11,667 nucleotides of DNA from Pavlovales sp. CCMP2436 (GCA_026770615.1 MU631801.1:21539-33205), one strand, 5' to 3'; counted from the first letter of the stretch, positions 1 to 8,153 are shown. Made by a program: numbers and translations. The notes: generated from the sequence alone by a model not told the origin.

Positions 1-53
1 CACCCTTAACCCCCCCCCCAACACTCCCACAATACCCACACCCACCACCCCCC
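1..53. other. G-free, C-rich tract at left edge
   Basis: The first 53 bases contain no G and include a run of ten C at 10-19. The opening CACCCTTAACCC is reminiscent of a C-strand telomere repeat but does not iterate. It may be simple sequence or low-quality contig-edge sequence. No function is assigned. Confidence 0.5.
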
Positions 54-56
54 GAC

Positions 57-421
57 GTGCTGCAGTTCAACATCGGCGGAAAAGTGGACGTGCACTGGGC
101 TGTTATGCTGCTTGCAGCTTTACAGCTAGCCACGCGCATTTTGCAGCAGCCCGCCGCGAAGCGTTGGGCGTACAGGCCAGCGCGCTACGCCATGCTTGCC
201 GCTGGAGTGTTTTCAATCGTCCTCGCGCCGCCACTCGTCGCGCGCTTGCGCAGCTGCGGAATTTGCGAACAACCCGGCGCATCGATGCTGCAACCGTTGA
301 TGGTCTAAAGCTGTGGCGGCGTACCATTCGCGGCGGACGCGAGACTGCGCTTCGACGGGGCGCGGTGAAGACGCGCGGTCCGGCAGCGCTCAATGTGGGC
401 GATCTGGTAACTGCATATTAA
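57..421 (+). CDS. Coding-like GC-rich block, hypothetical
   Basis: Two overlapping plus-strand frames are open here. One runs 57-308 from a CTG rather than an ATG and contains hydrophobic stretches. The other runs 164-421 from a GTG and ends in a basic segment rich in Arg. Neither has an ATG context I would trust, and I recognise no family. The composition changes sharply to AT-rich after 421, and an AATAAA lies at 420-425, overlapping the stop of the second frame. That fits a 3' end but is not diagnostic in algae. It could be one damaged exon read in two frames or non-coding GC-rich sequence. No function is proposed. Confidence 0.2.
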
Positions 422-546
422 TAAAAGTATAACAAGAAGAACACCCTTCATAAGATCATCAAACTCAGTCTCATCATTCGCATACGCATAATCATTGTTT
501 TCATAACAACCTCTATCTTACCAAGGGCGGCGCGAAGGCTCGGGTT
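422..546. other. AT-rich spacer
   Basis: An AT-rich interval between two GC-rich coding-like blocks. No structured RNA, repeat or clear promoter element was seen. The segment ending near CTTACCAAG at about 517-526 is loosely like a 3' splice region, but this is not supported by a convincing exon on either side. Confidence 0.4.
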
Positions 547-1616
547 ATGAATCCATACTTGCTTTGGGACGACAGCGGGTGCTCGGTGGTGGCGCGAAGG
601 AGCGCGATGGCAGCAGACCGTCCGTTACCGCCATTTCCCAACGGCACACGACGACGGGGCAAGCGGACGGTCTGGTTCTCTGACATTGTTGCCGGTCGAA
701 TCTCCAGAGGCGGGCAGGACGGTGGCGCGGCGTTGCTCAGCTCGCCGGTACACGCAGCTCGCGTCCTTTTTGAGTTCGAGGAGCTTGGGCTTTATACGCC
801 AGGCGGCGGCGATGGCGGTGGCAAAGGCGGGCAGGGGCTCCGGCAGGCCAGTGTTGGCGGTCTGGATGGTGGCGAGGGGCTGTGGCACAGTTGTGAGCCG
901 GCGGTGGCGATATCGGCAAATGACTCGTATTCGCAGAGCACTGTAACGGGCCCAGAGGATCCCCGGCTTCTCCTAGACGGCTTTTCGCAACTCTGCCTCA
1001 CATTCGACGCGCGCGCCTCTGTGGCGCGTGCGGGGCTCGGATGCGGGAGTGGCAAGGATTGCTCTCGCTTCCGAATGAGGCGGCGGCAGCAGGGCAGGAG
1101 CGCAGTGCGAGTGGGATGCAGCGCCTGGGCACGCCAAGCGAGCTAGGGGACATGGCCATCGATAAGAACTGGATGACGTTTGGCGCGGTGGATCGCGCTA
1201 CGCCGCTGCGCGGGGGCAACAAAGAGGTGATTCTCAGCATTAGAAAAAAATATGTTTAATCTTCGAGCATACCTCATAAATACGACCCATTCCTTCGATC
1301 TTTCGCTCGAACTTTTTTTTGCGCAGGAGGCGGGGGATGGGGCTGGCCCTCTTGATCTTCCGAAGCGGTCCGTGCAGAGTGTGGACAGTGGTTTCACCCT
1401 CGTGGTCAAAACGCCTTCCAACTCGGTGTATGCTGTCCCAGTGTGTGCTACACCCGTGGCGCCGTCTCCGTCCGTCTCCGCCTTGCATGCTGGTGGCGTA
1501 GCACTGGGCCCCGTTTCCGGCGGCAGCGCCGGCGCGGTGTTGGCAACGTCGATCCTCAGCCTTGAGCCGTCGCCTCGGCTCGCCCAGCTCCTACAGCTCG
1601 AATGCGCGCGTGGCAC
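547..1616 (+). pseudogene. Possible degraded glycosidase or glycosyltransferase-like gene (GPEDPR motif)
   Basis: No single frame covers this block. A 199-codon frame at 547-1146 carries G-P-E-D-P-R followed by a hydrophobic segment L-C-L-T-F, encoded around 950-1000. A second frame at 1041-1259 carries D-K-N-W-M-T-F around 1160-1180, followed by a V-I-L-S segment. A third at 1252-1701 carries an H-A-G-G segment around 1490. Known: G-x-E-D-P-R occurs in five-bladed propeller carbohydrate-active enzymes such as GH130. Inferred: the order E-D-P-R, N-W, then a Gly-rich block fits one ancestral protein now split over frames by introns or frameshifts. The first 350 bases of the long frame are Gly- and Arg-rich and may not be coding. 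The assignment rests on short motifs only. It could instead be chance open frames in GC-rich DNA. Confidence 0.3.
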
Positions 1617-1633
1617 GCGCCGTCTGCACGGCC

Positions 1634-1813
1634 CGACTGCTAAGAAACCGCATCCACATCTGCACGCCCAGCTGCTTCATCCACTCCGCGCGACTGCCTA
1701 AGAAACCATTAAACTCGCCAACCGCACGAAAAATTGTATTAGTTTTACCGCATCCGCATAACCACATCCGCATGTCCGCGTCCGTACTCGCGTACCCGCA
1801 TCAAGGACAGTGA
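1634..1813. repeat. Irregular short direct repeats
   Basis: CGACTGC-TAAGAAACC occurs at 1634-1649 and again, with one extra C, at 1691-1707. Downstream, variants of CATCCGCAT recur several times between about 1748 and 1802. The unit length is irregular, so this is a degenerate simple repeat rather than a clean tandem array. No coding role is evident. Confidence 0.45.
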
Positions 1814-1832
1814 CCATATTCAAAATTGCAGC

Positions 1833-2318
1833 TCATAACGGATTAATTAAATGCGTTACTGCTTTTAACACTCCTTTTGGGGTTGACGCGGCTTCTTTTC
1901 GCCACGCCCACCGGTGCCTGCGGCGCGGCCTTTTCTGCTTTTGGCTCGGGCTGGGCGCGGCGAGTAGCCGCCGGTGCAACCAATAAGCACTGACTCTTAC
2001 TCTGTCCCCAATTGAGGCAGCAATCCGTATCTTACTTACTGTGTACAGCACACGCTTAGGATTTTCGTCGGCATCATATTGCTCTAATTCCGCAGCGCAG
2101 CCTGCGGAGCCTAGAAATTCTAGCTCTATGATTCCGACGGTAAATCCCAGTGTGCCCGCTACAGTAACCTGCAATCCCAAGATCGTCCGTAAGCAGCAAC
2201 CTTGGTCATTGTGACGCTTTGACAGGCTTCCGTAAGGCTTGCTCGGGTCTGTATGTGGGTCAGCTTGCCCCCACAGCGTTTCGCTCCTCTCAGCTGCGCC
2301 CCTCGCGTCGCTCGACAT
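1833..2318 (-). CDS. Hypothetical protein, 161 codons
   Basis: A single minus-strand frame is open for 161 codons through a region that is less GC-rich than its neighbours, so its length is slightly more notable than that of other frames here. The middle part (about residues 45-100) alternates hydrophobic and polar residues and includes I-I-E-L-E-F and an acidic D-A-D-E segment. The C-terminal third is Arg/Lys-rich. No signal peptide, membrane segment or known motif is clear. No neighbour shares its strand closely. I do not recognise a family, and it may be a chance frame or an exon. Confidence 0.25.
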   Translation of the reverse strand: MSSDARGAAERSETLWGQADPHTDPSKPYGSLSKRHNDQGCCLRTILGLQVTVAGTLGFTVGIIELEFLGSAGCAAELEQYDADENPKRVLYTVSKIRIAASIGDRVRVSAYWLHRRLLAAPSPSQKQKRPRRRHRWAWRKEAASTPKGVLKAVTHLINPL

Positions 2319-2489
2319 TTTTTTTTTATAGGGAGTGTGAAATTTGTTTAGACTTCAGTCTTATCTTTCGCTCTGAGCGCGCCGTATTGCAAACGAAGCG
2401 CAAAGCTCAGCACGATGGAAGAAGCTCGTCCAGAACAGCCTCGCAGAGGGCTGCTGCCGGCGAGGGGATCTCCACGCATACCCATGTGA

Positions 2490-2857
2490 TTGGCAGACGA
2501 GGTCGACATCCGGGCTCGACTGCTCGTAAATGGGCGGGCCTTGACGCGCTCCACTGCTCGTCGCCTCGCGTTTTCGTCTCGAGGAGTCAATGAAAGCGCC
2601 CAAACGGTGGATTCGCCTCTCGCGCAGCAGCGTGCCATCATGTAATCGCTAGACGCGACGCGCTCGATTGAGGAGACGGGCACGTCGAGGTCGTTTGGCC
2701 CAGGATCGTGGTCTGCACCACCCAGTCCGAGCGCTCCTCGCTCGCCGAGCGCGAGGCGGAAGCGAGGCAGAACGCGTTTGAGCGTTCTGCCTTAAGGGCC
2801 ATTTTGGCCTTCAAGCCAGAATCGAGTTTTATGTCTTCCTTCTTAAAAGGCAAATAA
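2490..2857 (+). pseudogene. Two adjoining coding-like fragments, family unknown
   Basis: A 51-codon frame at 2490-2645, flanked by stops and ending at TAA, reads as a mixed Arg/Ala/Val protein segment. It is followed in another frame by an open stretch at 2672-2857 (61 codons, TAA), which contains a hydrophobic start (V-E-V-V-W) and then a charged helix-like stretch rich in Glu, Arg and Ala. Together they look like one coding region interrupted by a stop and a frame change near 2645-2672. No initiation codon is convincing and the product is unrecognised. A 111-codon minus-strand frame overlaps at 2348-2683 and may be the real one instead. Confidence 0.22.
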
Positions 2858-3122
2858 CCGCCGCTCCATTTAAAACAAAGCACAAGACTGAAGCGAAAAA
2901 CTTGTTTCACCTCCCTAATACAGTATGGGGGATAGAATGGGCTGGTTTTTCGAGAGGTCCAAAACGAGGGCTCAATTCACCCGAACAGGGTCAGGGCTGG
3001 GGCGGAGCAAGCCCTAGGGTTTGCGAGTTCCCAACCGGAGGCGCGCGATTTTTGGGTAGTGAAATAGTCCGGGTTTTGGTCGGTTTTGGAGGTCGCTTTT
3101 CGGGCCTTAAAAAAAGGGGGGT
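2858..3122. other. Spacer upstream of the retrotransposon-like fragment
   Basis: G- and T-rich sequence with repeated GGTTTT-like words and an A-run followed by a G-run at 3110-3121. A plus frame is open at 2902-3219 but has a low-complexity Gly/Phe/Arg composition and no recognisable motif. It could be 5' leader sequence of the following fragment. Confidence 0.3.
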
Positions 3123-3608
3123 ATGGCGGAGCTCATTAAGATTGATCGCGACTTATTCCACACGACCCCCGGACAGACTGGCCCGATACAGGCCCGCGCA
3201 CAAACCTTCTGCACTGTAGGCGGCCCCGCGTTCGCCGCCCTCGTGATTGGAGCCTTCGGCGAGTGGTCTGACGACCTGGAATTTTTCGTCGGGGACCTCG
3301 CCAGCATGGGCTTAAGAGCGCTCCCAGCTCGCATGGGGGCCCCCTCCGCTGCGCAAGCGCGCAGCACTCTCCTGTGGAAGATGAGACAGGAGATCGGTAT
3401 GTGCGCACTTTGAGGGCACGCCAAGGTCATCATTGTGCGCGCGCGATTGGAGCGCACCGGCACCGGCACCGGCATCGGCGGCTGCACACGCACTGACAGC
3501 GACGACGACGGCAACCCCGACGAGTGGGCTGAGGGCACGTACACCAGCTCCGCAGGGAGACACGGTTTGGGATCGGCGCCTAAGCATGCGGGTCGAAATC
3601 CGAATTAG
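3123..3608 (+). pseudogene. C-terminal fragment of a retrotransposon-like protein, broken
   Basis: The frame opens at an ATG and reads 96 codons to a TGA at 3411-3413, then continues open in the same frame to a TAG at 3606-3608. The last six codons and the stop come from the terminal repeat of the inserted element A. The protein contains H-T-T-P-G-Q-T-G-P near residue 13, then A-L-V-I-G-A-F-G-E-W-S and later L-L-W-K-M-R-Q-E-I-G. This arrangement resembles, from memory, the region after the reverse transcriptase domain in non-LTR-type polyproteins of protists. No catalytic YxDD is present, so it is a tail fragment at most. The TGA could be a CGA to TGA transition. If the element and one duplication are discounted, the frame stays open to a TAG at 4123-4125, which is weak evidence that coding once continued. 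The retroelement assignment is inference. Confidence 0.4.
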
Positions 3609-4009
3609 TGTCGCGATTCCGCACTGGAAAGGGGGGAAAGCGGTGGCCGGGTCGAAGATGTAGACATCGTTCGCCCTTGCGCGCTAAGTGTCGATAGCTG
3701 CTGTCGAATAGAGCCCTCCTCGAGGGTCGAAGCCCAATTTGTGTGCCTCTCGTGTGCCTCTGGGGTCGAGAACATACTAAAGGTAACTAACATTTCCGAT
3801 TCTCAGCGTTCGGAAGCGAAAAGAAAGTCATGGTTCCCGAAGTGGTGCACGAAAGTTAATTGCGGATTCATAAATGGGGCGCCGCTCCATTCACGAATCC
3901 GCAACTAACTTTTGTGCACCACCTCAGGTTCGTGAGTTACTCTGAAGGATTTTCACCGGATTTTTTTGCGATTTCCCCCCGGACTGGCCACTAATTCGGA
4001 TTTCGACCC
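3590..4009 (+). mobile_element. Element A copy 1: 420-bp inverted-repeat element
   Basis: Both ends carry a terminal inverted repeat of about 21-22 bp beginning GGGTCGAAATCCGAATTAG. The insertion is flanked by a direct duplication ATGC (3586-3589 and 4010-4013). Inside is a long hairpin with 37-base arms at 3841-3877 and 3887-3923, five mismatches, and a short GC-rich loop. The left 180 bp carries six GTCGA pentamers. No transposase frame fits in 420 bp, so it is non-autonomous (MITE-like). A 4-bp duplication is compatible with several cut-and-paste superfamilies, for example Sola, Ginger or Academ, but the ends do not let me choose. It interrupts the retrotransposon-like fragment. Strand is assigned by calling this orientation plus. 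Confidence 0.88.
3841..3923. repeat. Central hairpin of element A copy 1
   Basis: Arms 3841-3877 and 3887-3923 are reverse complements with five mismatches, all A/G differences between one arm and the complement of the other. The loop is nine bases. The same hairpin occurs at the same place in copy 2 and in the outer copy. Confidence 0.85.
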
Positions 4010-4013
4010 ATGC

Positions 4014-4133
4014 CTCCTGGGTGACTGAAAGTTATCGAACCTACACGCTCGGAGTCGACCACTTCTTTGACAGAATGTCTGCAATCCACTGCCTGCTGCC
4101 CTTTTCTATAGTAAGTAAGTCGTAGTTTATAAT
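4014..4133 (+). other. Interrupted host sequence right of element A copy 1
   Basis: This is the continuation of the sequence interrupted by the element. In the frame of the retrotransposon-like fragment it is open for about 37 codons before TAG at 4123-4125, ending in GTAAGTAAGTCGTAG. An open stretch of this length is not rare by chance, so coding status is uncertain. Confidence 0.3.
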
Positions 4134-4319
4134 TTGTTCCGCCCACGTCTCTTAACGCCGTCGGTTCATAACGACGTCACTCTCGCGAGTGAATCCGCCG
4201 TGCCAGCAGGTACCTTCAGCGCAAGCTGGAGGCCCACCACTGACAAAAAAACATCCTTTGAGTTGTCGAACGCGCCCACGTTCTCGTCCAAAGCCACACT
4301 CCGTCTCCGTCGCCTCCGC

Positions 4320-4437
4320 AGCCTCCATTGCCGCCACGCGCCGTCGCCGCCGTCGCCGCCGCCGCCTCGGCCTCCTTACCTACCGAGACTGCTACGTCGC
4401 CGCCGCCGCCGCCGCTGCCACCAAAAAAGGGGGGGCA
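4320..4437. repeat. CCG/CGC-type triplet-rich tract
   Basis: Irregular runs of CCG, CGC and GCC triplets occur at about 4328-4370 and 4395-4422, ending in an A6 then G7 junction at 4424-4436. The open frames here (4134-4463, 4189-4440, 4328-4555) encode Pro-, Arg- or Ala-rich low-complexity peptides and are best explained by the triplet composition, not by a gene. Confidence 0.7.
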
Positions 4438-4468
4438 TAATATCAGTCAGTATAATGGGCTGAAATCT

Positions 4469-4514
4469 GCGGGCGGGCCGCGGGCGGGCCGCGGGCGGGC
4501 CGCTGGCGGCCCGG
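4469..4514. repeat. 11-bp tandem repeat, GCGGGCGGGCC
   Basis: Three perfect copies of GCGGGCGGGCC lie at 4469-4479, 4480-4490 and 4491-4501, followed by a degenerate copy to about 4514. This is a small GC-rich minisatellite with potential for hairpin or G-rich structure. Confidence 0.9.
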
Positions 4515-4617
4515 TGAATGCCGCGCTCGGGTCGGCTGGGTTCTCTGTAGTATAGCGCACATTCCTGCTGACTCGACGCCGCAAGAAGACACACGGATTG
4601 ATAACGTCAGCCCTCAG

Positions 4618-5247
4618 CTAGACCTGCGCGCGTCTTATATGCGGATTTAGTCCGCGTCTAGGGGTACTACTGGAGGCCGCGACCTTGGACAGCTTGGCGA
4701 TCTTGCCGCCCAACCGGTTGACAGCGGCACGGCACGCAAGGAGCGACATGATCACCACCTTGATCTCCTTGCGGGTGACGGCCTGGTCGCCCAGCCCCTT
4801 GAGGCGGATGTAGAGCGCGAGCATCTCCTCCTCTTGCACGGTCAAGACCGAGCGCGTGTCGTTCGTCTTGCGGCCCTTGCCACCATTCGCCATGAGCCGG
4901 TGAAGCGTCGAGCGCTTCACGAGCGGGAATCGCTTCGAGCCGTCCGCCTTCTGCAGCTCGAGCACGCGATCAAACGCGCCATTCTGCCTCGCGTCGGTCT
5001 AGATGAGCGCGAGCGCCACGCCGTATTGCGCATCCTTCTCGCACTTGTTGGCCTTGTTGCGCTCCATCTCCGCCTTGCTCTTCGGCTTTTCGATGCGGCT
5101 CGCGATGCCGCGCTGGACGCGCATGCTCATGACCTTGCGCACGCCCGCGCTCGTGTCCGCGGGCGCGCCCAAGAGCGCTCCCGGATGCACCCCCGCGCCC
5201 GCAGGCGGCTCGCTAAGCGTCGGACCCGTCGGCGACGACCTAGCGGG
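4618..5247 (-). pseudogene. CENP-B/Tc5-like helix-turn-helix fragment, transposase-derived
   Basis: On the minus strand the frame is open from 5247, just after a stop at 5248-5250, to 4618, with a single in-frame TAG at 4999-5001. The start is unclear: a GTG lies at 5188-5190 and ATGs lie further in. After the TAG, residues P-L-V-K-R-S-T-L-H-R are followed by R-S-V-L-T-V-Q-E-E-E-M-L and G-D-Q-A-V-T-R-K-E-I. Known: an S/T-L recognition helix, then L-T-x-x-E-E and then T-x-x-E-I is the pattern of CENP-B/Tc5-type HTH domains at the N terminus of pogo/Tc5-like transposases and their domesticated relatives. Upstream of the TAG is a basic, Lys/Glu-rich helical stretch. No DDE catalytic domain follows; similarity ends around N-R-L-G-G-K and the tail is Ser/Arg-rich. 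It is most likely a truncated transposase relic. A gene with readthrough or an intron is less likely. Confidence 0.5.
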
Positions 5248-5250
5248 CTA

Positions 5251-5555
5251 TTGCGGTGTATTTGATTGGGAGACCTTTGAGCACGAATGTTCCTGGTGTA
5301 TTAAGAATCCAGCCCATTATACCCGGCCCATTCCTTTATCAGTGACGAAGCTTTCGCGGAAATTTCGTGCGCGTCCGGGCGTCAACGACGTCGTTCTCGT
5401 CGCAGCACGGTGGGAAGTGGCTCGCTGTGCCCGCCTTGACGTCGAGCCCAATCGGTCCAAGCCGCGCTCGAATCGGACCAGCCGTTCGCCGCCCGCTACT
5501 GCTCGAGTGATGGTCGCGAAACGCACTCTCGGCGAGCTCCAGCAGCTTTCGGGAA
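5251..5555. other. Intergenic stretch between divergent coding relics
   Basis: This separates the minus-strand HTH fragment from the plus-strand membrane-protein-like relic and could hold divergent promoters, but no TATA or other element stands out. A plus frame (5003-5695) and minus frames (5317-5526, 5339-5650) are open across it with basic, low-complexity composition. None matches a family I know. Confidence 0.3.
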
Positions 5556-7393
5556 TTGGCGCGCGCGGGCGGGGAGGCGGCCTCGAGCGCTCCGCTGGGC
5601 CAGGGGAGGGCCTGGCGTGCAGATACCGCTCCCGTGGAGATCGACTTCACCGCTGGGCCCTACTCGGCGCCCGCAGCGGCTCCCCCGGGGGCTGACGGCG
5701 ATGGCCCAGAGGACGGCTATCAGAGCGACACCGAGCGGGTGGGGTGGGTGGAGGAGCGCGATGACCCGGAGGTGCCCGAGGAGCTCGACGAGGCCTTCCT
5801 GGTGGATCAGGCGCTCGGGCGGTCTGCTCCTGCTGCCGCGCCGCTCGCGCCGCTAGCCGGCGGCCGCGGGGGCAGTGGGGCCGGTGGGCGCCTTCGCCGC
5901 TGCTCCCCTACCTCCGCCGCGCCCGCCCTGGCATGCGGGCATCACGCTCTCGTCGGCTGAGGCCGCCGGGGCTGCCGCGCTGGTCGTGCTCCTGCTGGCT
6001 AAGTACAGGCAGCTCCAGGCCGCTTCCCGAGCCCCCAGGCCCCGCGCGCGGCCACTTTGACATGATTTTACTCGTAAAAACGCCTCTCGACGTGGCATGC
6101 GGCCTCCGCGCTCGACGATATCCGATGGCCCGGTGGCCAGGGGCGGGTTGGCCTTCGGCAGGGAACTTGTGGACCACGTGGGCCTCCAGGATCGACTCGG
6201 GGCGCCTCCCTTGGTGCGCCAGCGCGGACCAGGCGCGCCCGCGGTTCGAAGACGCTGCGCTCAGCCGGCTGCTCGGCGACGGCGGCGGCTGTGCGTTCAA
6301 TCTTCTCGACGGAGGGAGCCTGGCCGAGTGCCTCCACGGCACGCACCTCGTCATTATGGGCGGCTCGCAGACTTTCCACGCCGTGGCCCAACTGCTGCGC
6401 GGCGAAGTCGATAGGCTGGGGCAGCAAGTGCCGCCCGTCGACCTGTACGCTAAGGCCGATGGTCCGCCGATTCTCGACATGGTCTGACGGCGCGCGCCCG
6501 GGGCTGAGGTAGACGGCGACAACCGCGTGGTCGCACACGCACGTCTAGCTCTCGAAACGGCGTCAGCCATGGAACTTGCGCCACAGGCAGGCCCGGCCGG
6601 GACGGTGGCACGGCTCGCATTCCTGCTCTCCAGGTACCCCGCGGACGCGCTGCGCTGGCTGGGGATGGGCGTTCTCTCGCCGCAGAACGCGAGCCGCGTC
6701 GACCAGCTTGGCGGCGAGAGCGGACCCGTGCCCCTGGGGGGCGCGCTGTTTGTCGAGAGCCATGCAATATGGTGCACAATGTGCCTAAGGCAGTGTTATC
6801 GCGCCGATATTATCGCTCTACATCTGACGCTCAAGCCGCCCAGTTGGTTAAGAAAGACCGCGTTATCCTCTCGAGGCGTCTGTGGGCGAACACCTTAGCG
6901 GAAACGTACGCTAAGGAGTACGGCCTTCTTGTGCGTGAGCATGCACGCATCTGCCGACCGGACCGAGTGCTTTGCTTGGTCGGTCAGATGCCAAGCTTTC
7001 CGACGGGTAGGCACGCTGTGCGCGGGCTAAACGCGAAAATGCTCTGCGCGGCCGACGCGCTCGTGCGCCCTCTTGCGGTGCGGCTTGCTAAATGTCAACA
7101 TACATGCTCTCACCTTGCCCCTGGTGCACACGGAGCTAGTTGATGGGCACTGGTCAAACGCAGCCAACACGTGGGCCGCGAGCTACAATCTCGCTTCGCT
7201 CTGCGCTGCTGCGTCTGCGGTGGCACGTCCTTCTGTCGAGGCCGAGCAAAGAATGGGGCCCGCTGCTTTCTCGCCCGCGTGCTTCAAAAACGACATCGTA
7301 TGCTCCGAGCAGGCCCCCACGCCCGTGAGATGCTGTTCTAGCCTCGCTACTACACAATGCGCGTGGCGAGCTACGAGGATGCAATCAGCATAA
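5556..7393 (+). pseudogene. Multiply frameshifted relic, possibly a type II membrane SGNH/PC-esterase-like protein
   Basis: Coding-like segments follow one another in changing frames. First comes an acidic region at about 5630-5815 (D-x-E-E-R-D-D-P-E-V-P-E-E-L-D-E). Next is a hydrophobic stretch at about 5962-6000, rich in Ala, Val and Leu and followed by K-Y-R, like a signal anchor. Then come I-M-G-G-S-Q at 6353-6370, V-G-Q-M-P-S-F-P at 6979-7002 and V-D-G-H-W at 7139-7153. Known: PC-esterase/TBL-type SGNH proteins pair an N-terminal G-D/G-S block with a C-terminal D-x-x-H or similar block and often sit behind a signal anchor. The spacing and order seen here fit only loosely, and the Ser-box Asp is Gly. 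Lesions or introns needed: frame changes near 5870, 6230, 6770 and 7080-7130, and stops at 6058-6060 and 6485-6487. Probably dead. Family assignment is inference, and a different lumenal enzyme is possible. Confidence 0.33.
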
Positions 7394-7633
7394 CAGCCTA
7401 GTGTGTAACTAATTGTAAATATATCTAGAAATACTTCCGTCCCCCAATAGGTCTCCACCAGACCCCCCAAGTGTTTAGTACACTCGGATCAAGAGACCTA
7501 CTATTGCAGAGCACGCGGATACCGTCCCCACCGCTAACAAAGGTTGATTAGACACACGACAGTCAACGAGTCTCTAAGTGAGTTTAGAAACTATATACCT
7601 CAAATAAATAGCCTAATTTAATTACATATGTAT
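7394..7633. other. AT-rich spacer left of repeat B copy 1
   Basis: AT-rich sequence with no open frame of note and no tRNA or structured RNA that I can identify. AATAAA occurs near 7602. It leads into a short TA-rich stretch directly preceding repeat B. Confidence 0.45.
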
Positions 7634-7660
7634 TAGCGGCTCATCATAGTTTAACAGGTG

Positions 7661-8080
7661 GGGTCGAAATCCGAATTAGTGGCGCGATTCCGCACTGGAA
7701 AGGGGGAAAAGCAGTGGCCGGGTCGAAGAAGTAGACATCGTTCGCCCCTGCGCGCTAAGTGTCGATAGCTGCTGTCGAATAGAGCCCTCCTCGAGGATCG
7801 AAGATCAACTTGTGTGCCTCTCGTGTGCCTCTAGGGTCGAAAACATACTAAAGGTAACTAATATTTCCGATTCTCAGCGTTCGGAAGCGAAAAGAAAGTC
7901 GTGGTTCCCGAGGCGGTACTGAAAAGTTAGTTGCAGATTCGTTTATGGGGCGCCGCCCCATTCACGAATCTGCAACTAACTTTACGGTACCACCTCCGGT
8001 TCGTGAGTTACTCAGAAGGATTTTCACCGGATTTTTTTGCGATTTCCCTCCGGACTGGCCACTAATTCGGATTTCGACCC
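7661..8080 (+). mobile_element. Element A copy 2: 420-bp inverted-repeat element in repeat B
   Basis: It has the same length and ends as copy 1. The duplication GGTG flanks it (7657-7660 and 8081-8084). The uninterrupted repeat B at 10331-10411 has a single GGTG at the matching place, so the boundaries and the 4-bp duplication are confirmed by an empty-site comparison. The central hairpin has 40-base arms at 7911-7950 and 7956-7995 with five mismatches. GTCGA pentamers occur at 7663, 7722, 7761, 7774 and 7836. It has no coding capacity. Confidence 0.92.
7911..7995. repeat. Central hairpin of element A copy 2
   Basis: Arms of 40 bases at 7911-7950 and 7956-7995 are separated by five bases (CGCCG). 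The stem core reads GGTAC on both sides, where copy 1 has GTGCAC on both sides, so the arms changed together. Confidence 0.85.
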
Positions 8081-8153
8081 GGTGTTGTTCAGTCAATGGC
8101 TTAGACGACGTCAGGCTGAGGTCGAGCGATCGACCCAAACCCTCATGCACCAG

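Larger units (their letters stand above)
7634..8138 (+). repeat. Repeat B copy 1, split by element A copy 2
   Basis: The left part is 7634-7660 and the right part is 8085-8138, together 81 bp once element A and one 4-bp duplication are discounted. It matches the uninterrupted copy at 10331-10411 with several substitutions. The right end contains GGTCGA-GCGA-TCGACC (8120-8135), a 6-bp stem with a GNRA-type tetraloop. It follows a TA-rich stretch, as do the other copies. Confidence 0.85.

Noticed and set aside
1..20. CACCCTTAACCC as a telomere end
   Set aside because: Only one imperfect unit is present, without iteration.
1231..1251. GATTCTCAGC shared with element A as a possible fifth fragment
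   Set aside because: Only ten bases match exactly and the flanks diverge at once. This is likely to be chance.
3605..3793. 62-codon minus-strand frame inside element A copy 1, with a 14-codon ATG frame next to it
   Set aside because: The start or frame is lost in other copies (an ATG to ACG change and a stop in copy 2, a stop in copy 4), so it shows no sign of protein-level conservation.
4134..4555. Three overlapping Pro/Arg/Ala-rich open frames as genes
   Set aside because: They arise from CCG/CGC triplets read in different frames.
3411..6487. In-frame TGA codons (3411, 6058, 6485) as possible selenocysteine or an altered genetic code
   Set aside because: No selenocysteine-type motif surrounds them, a TAG also interrupts the HTH frame, and the same regions carry frameshifts. 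Decay explains all of it.
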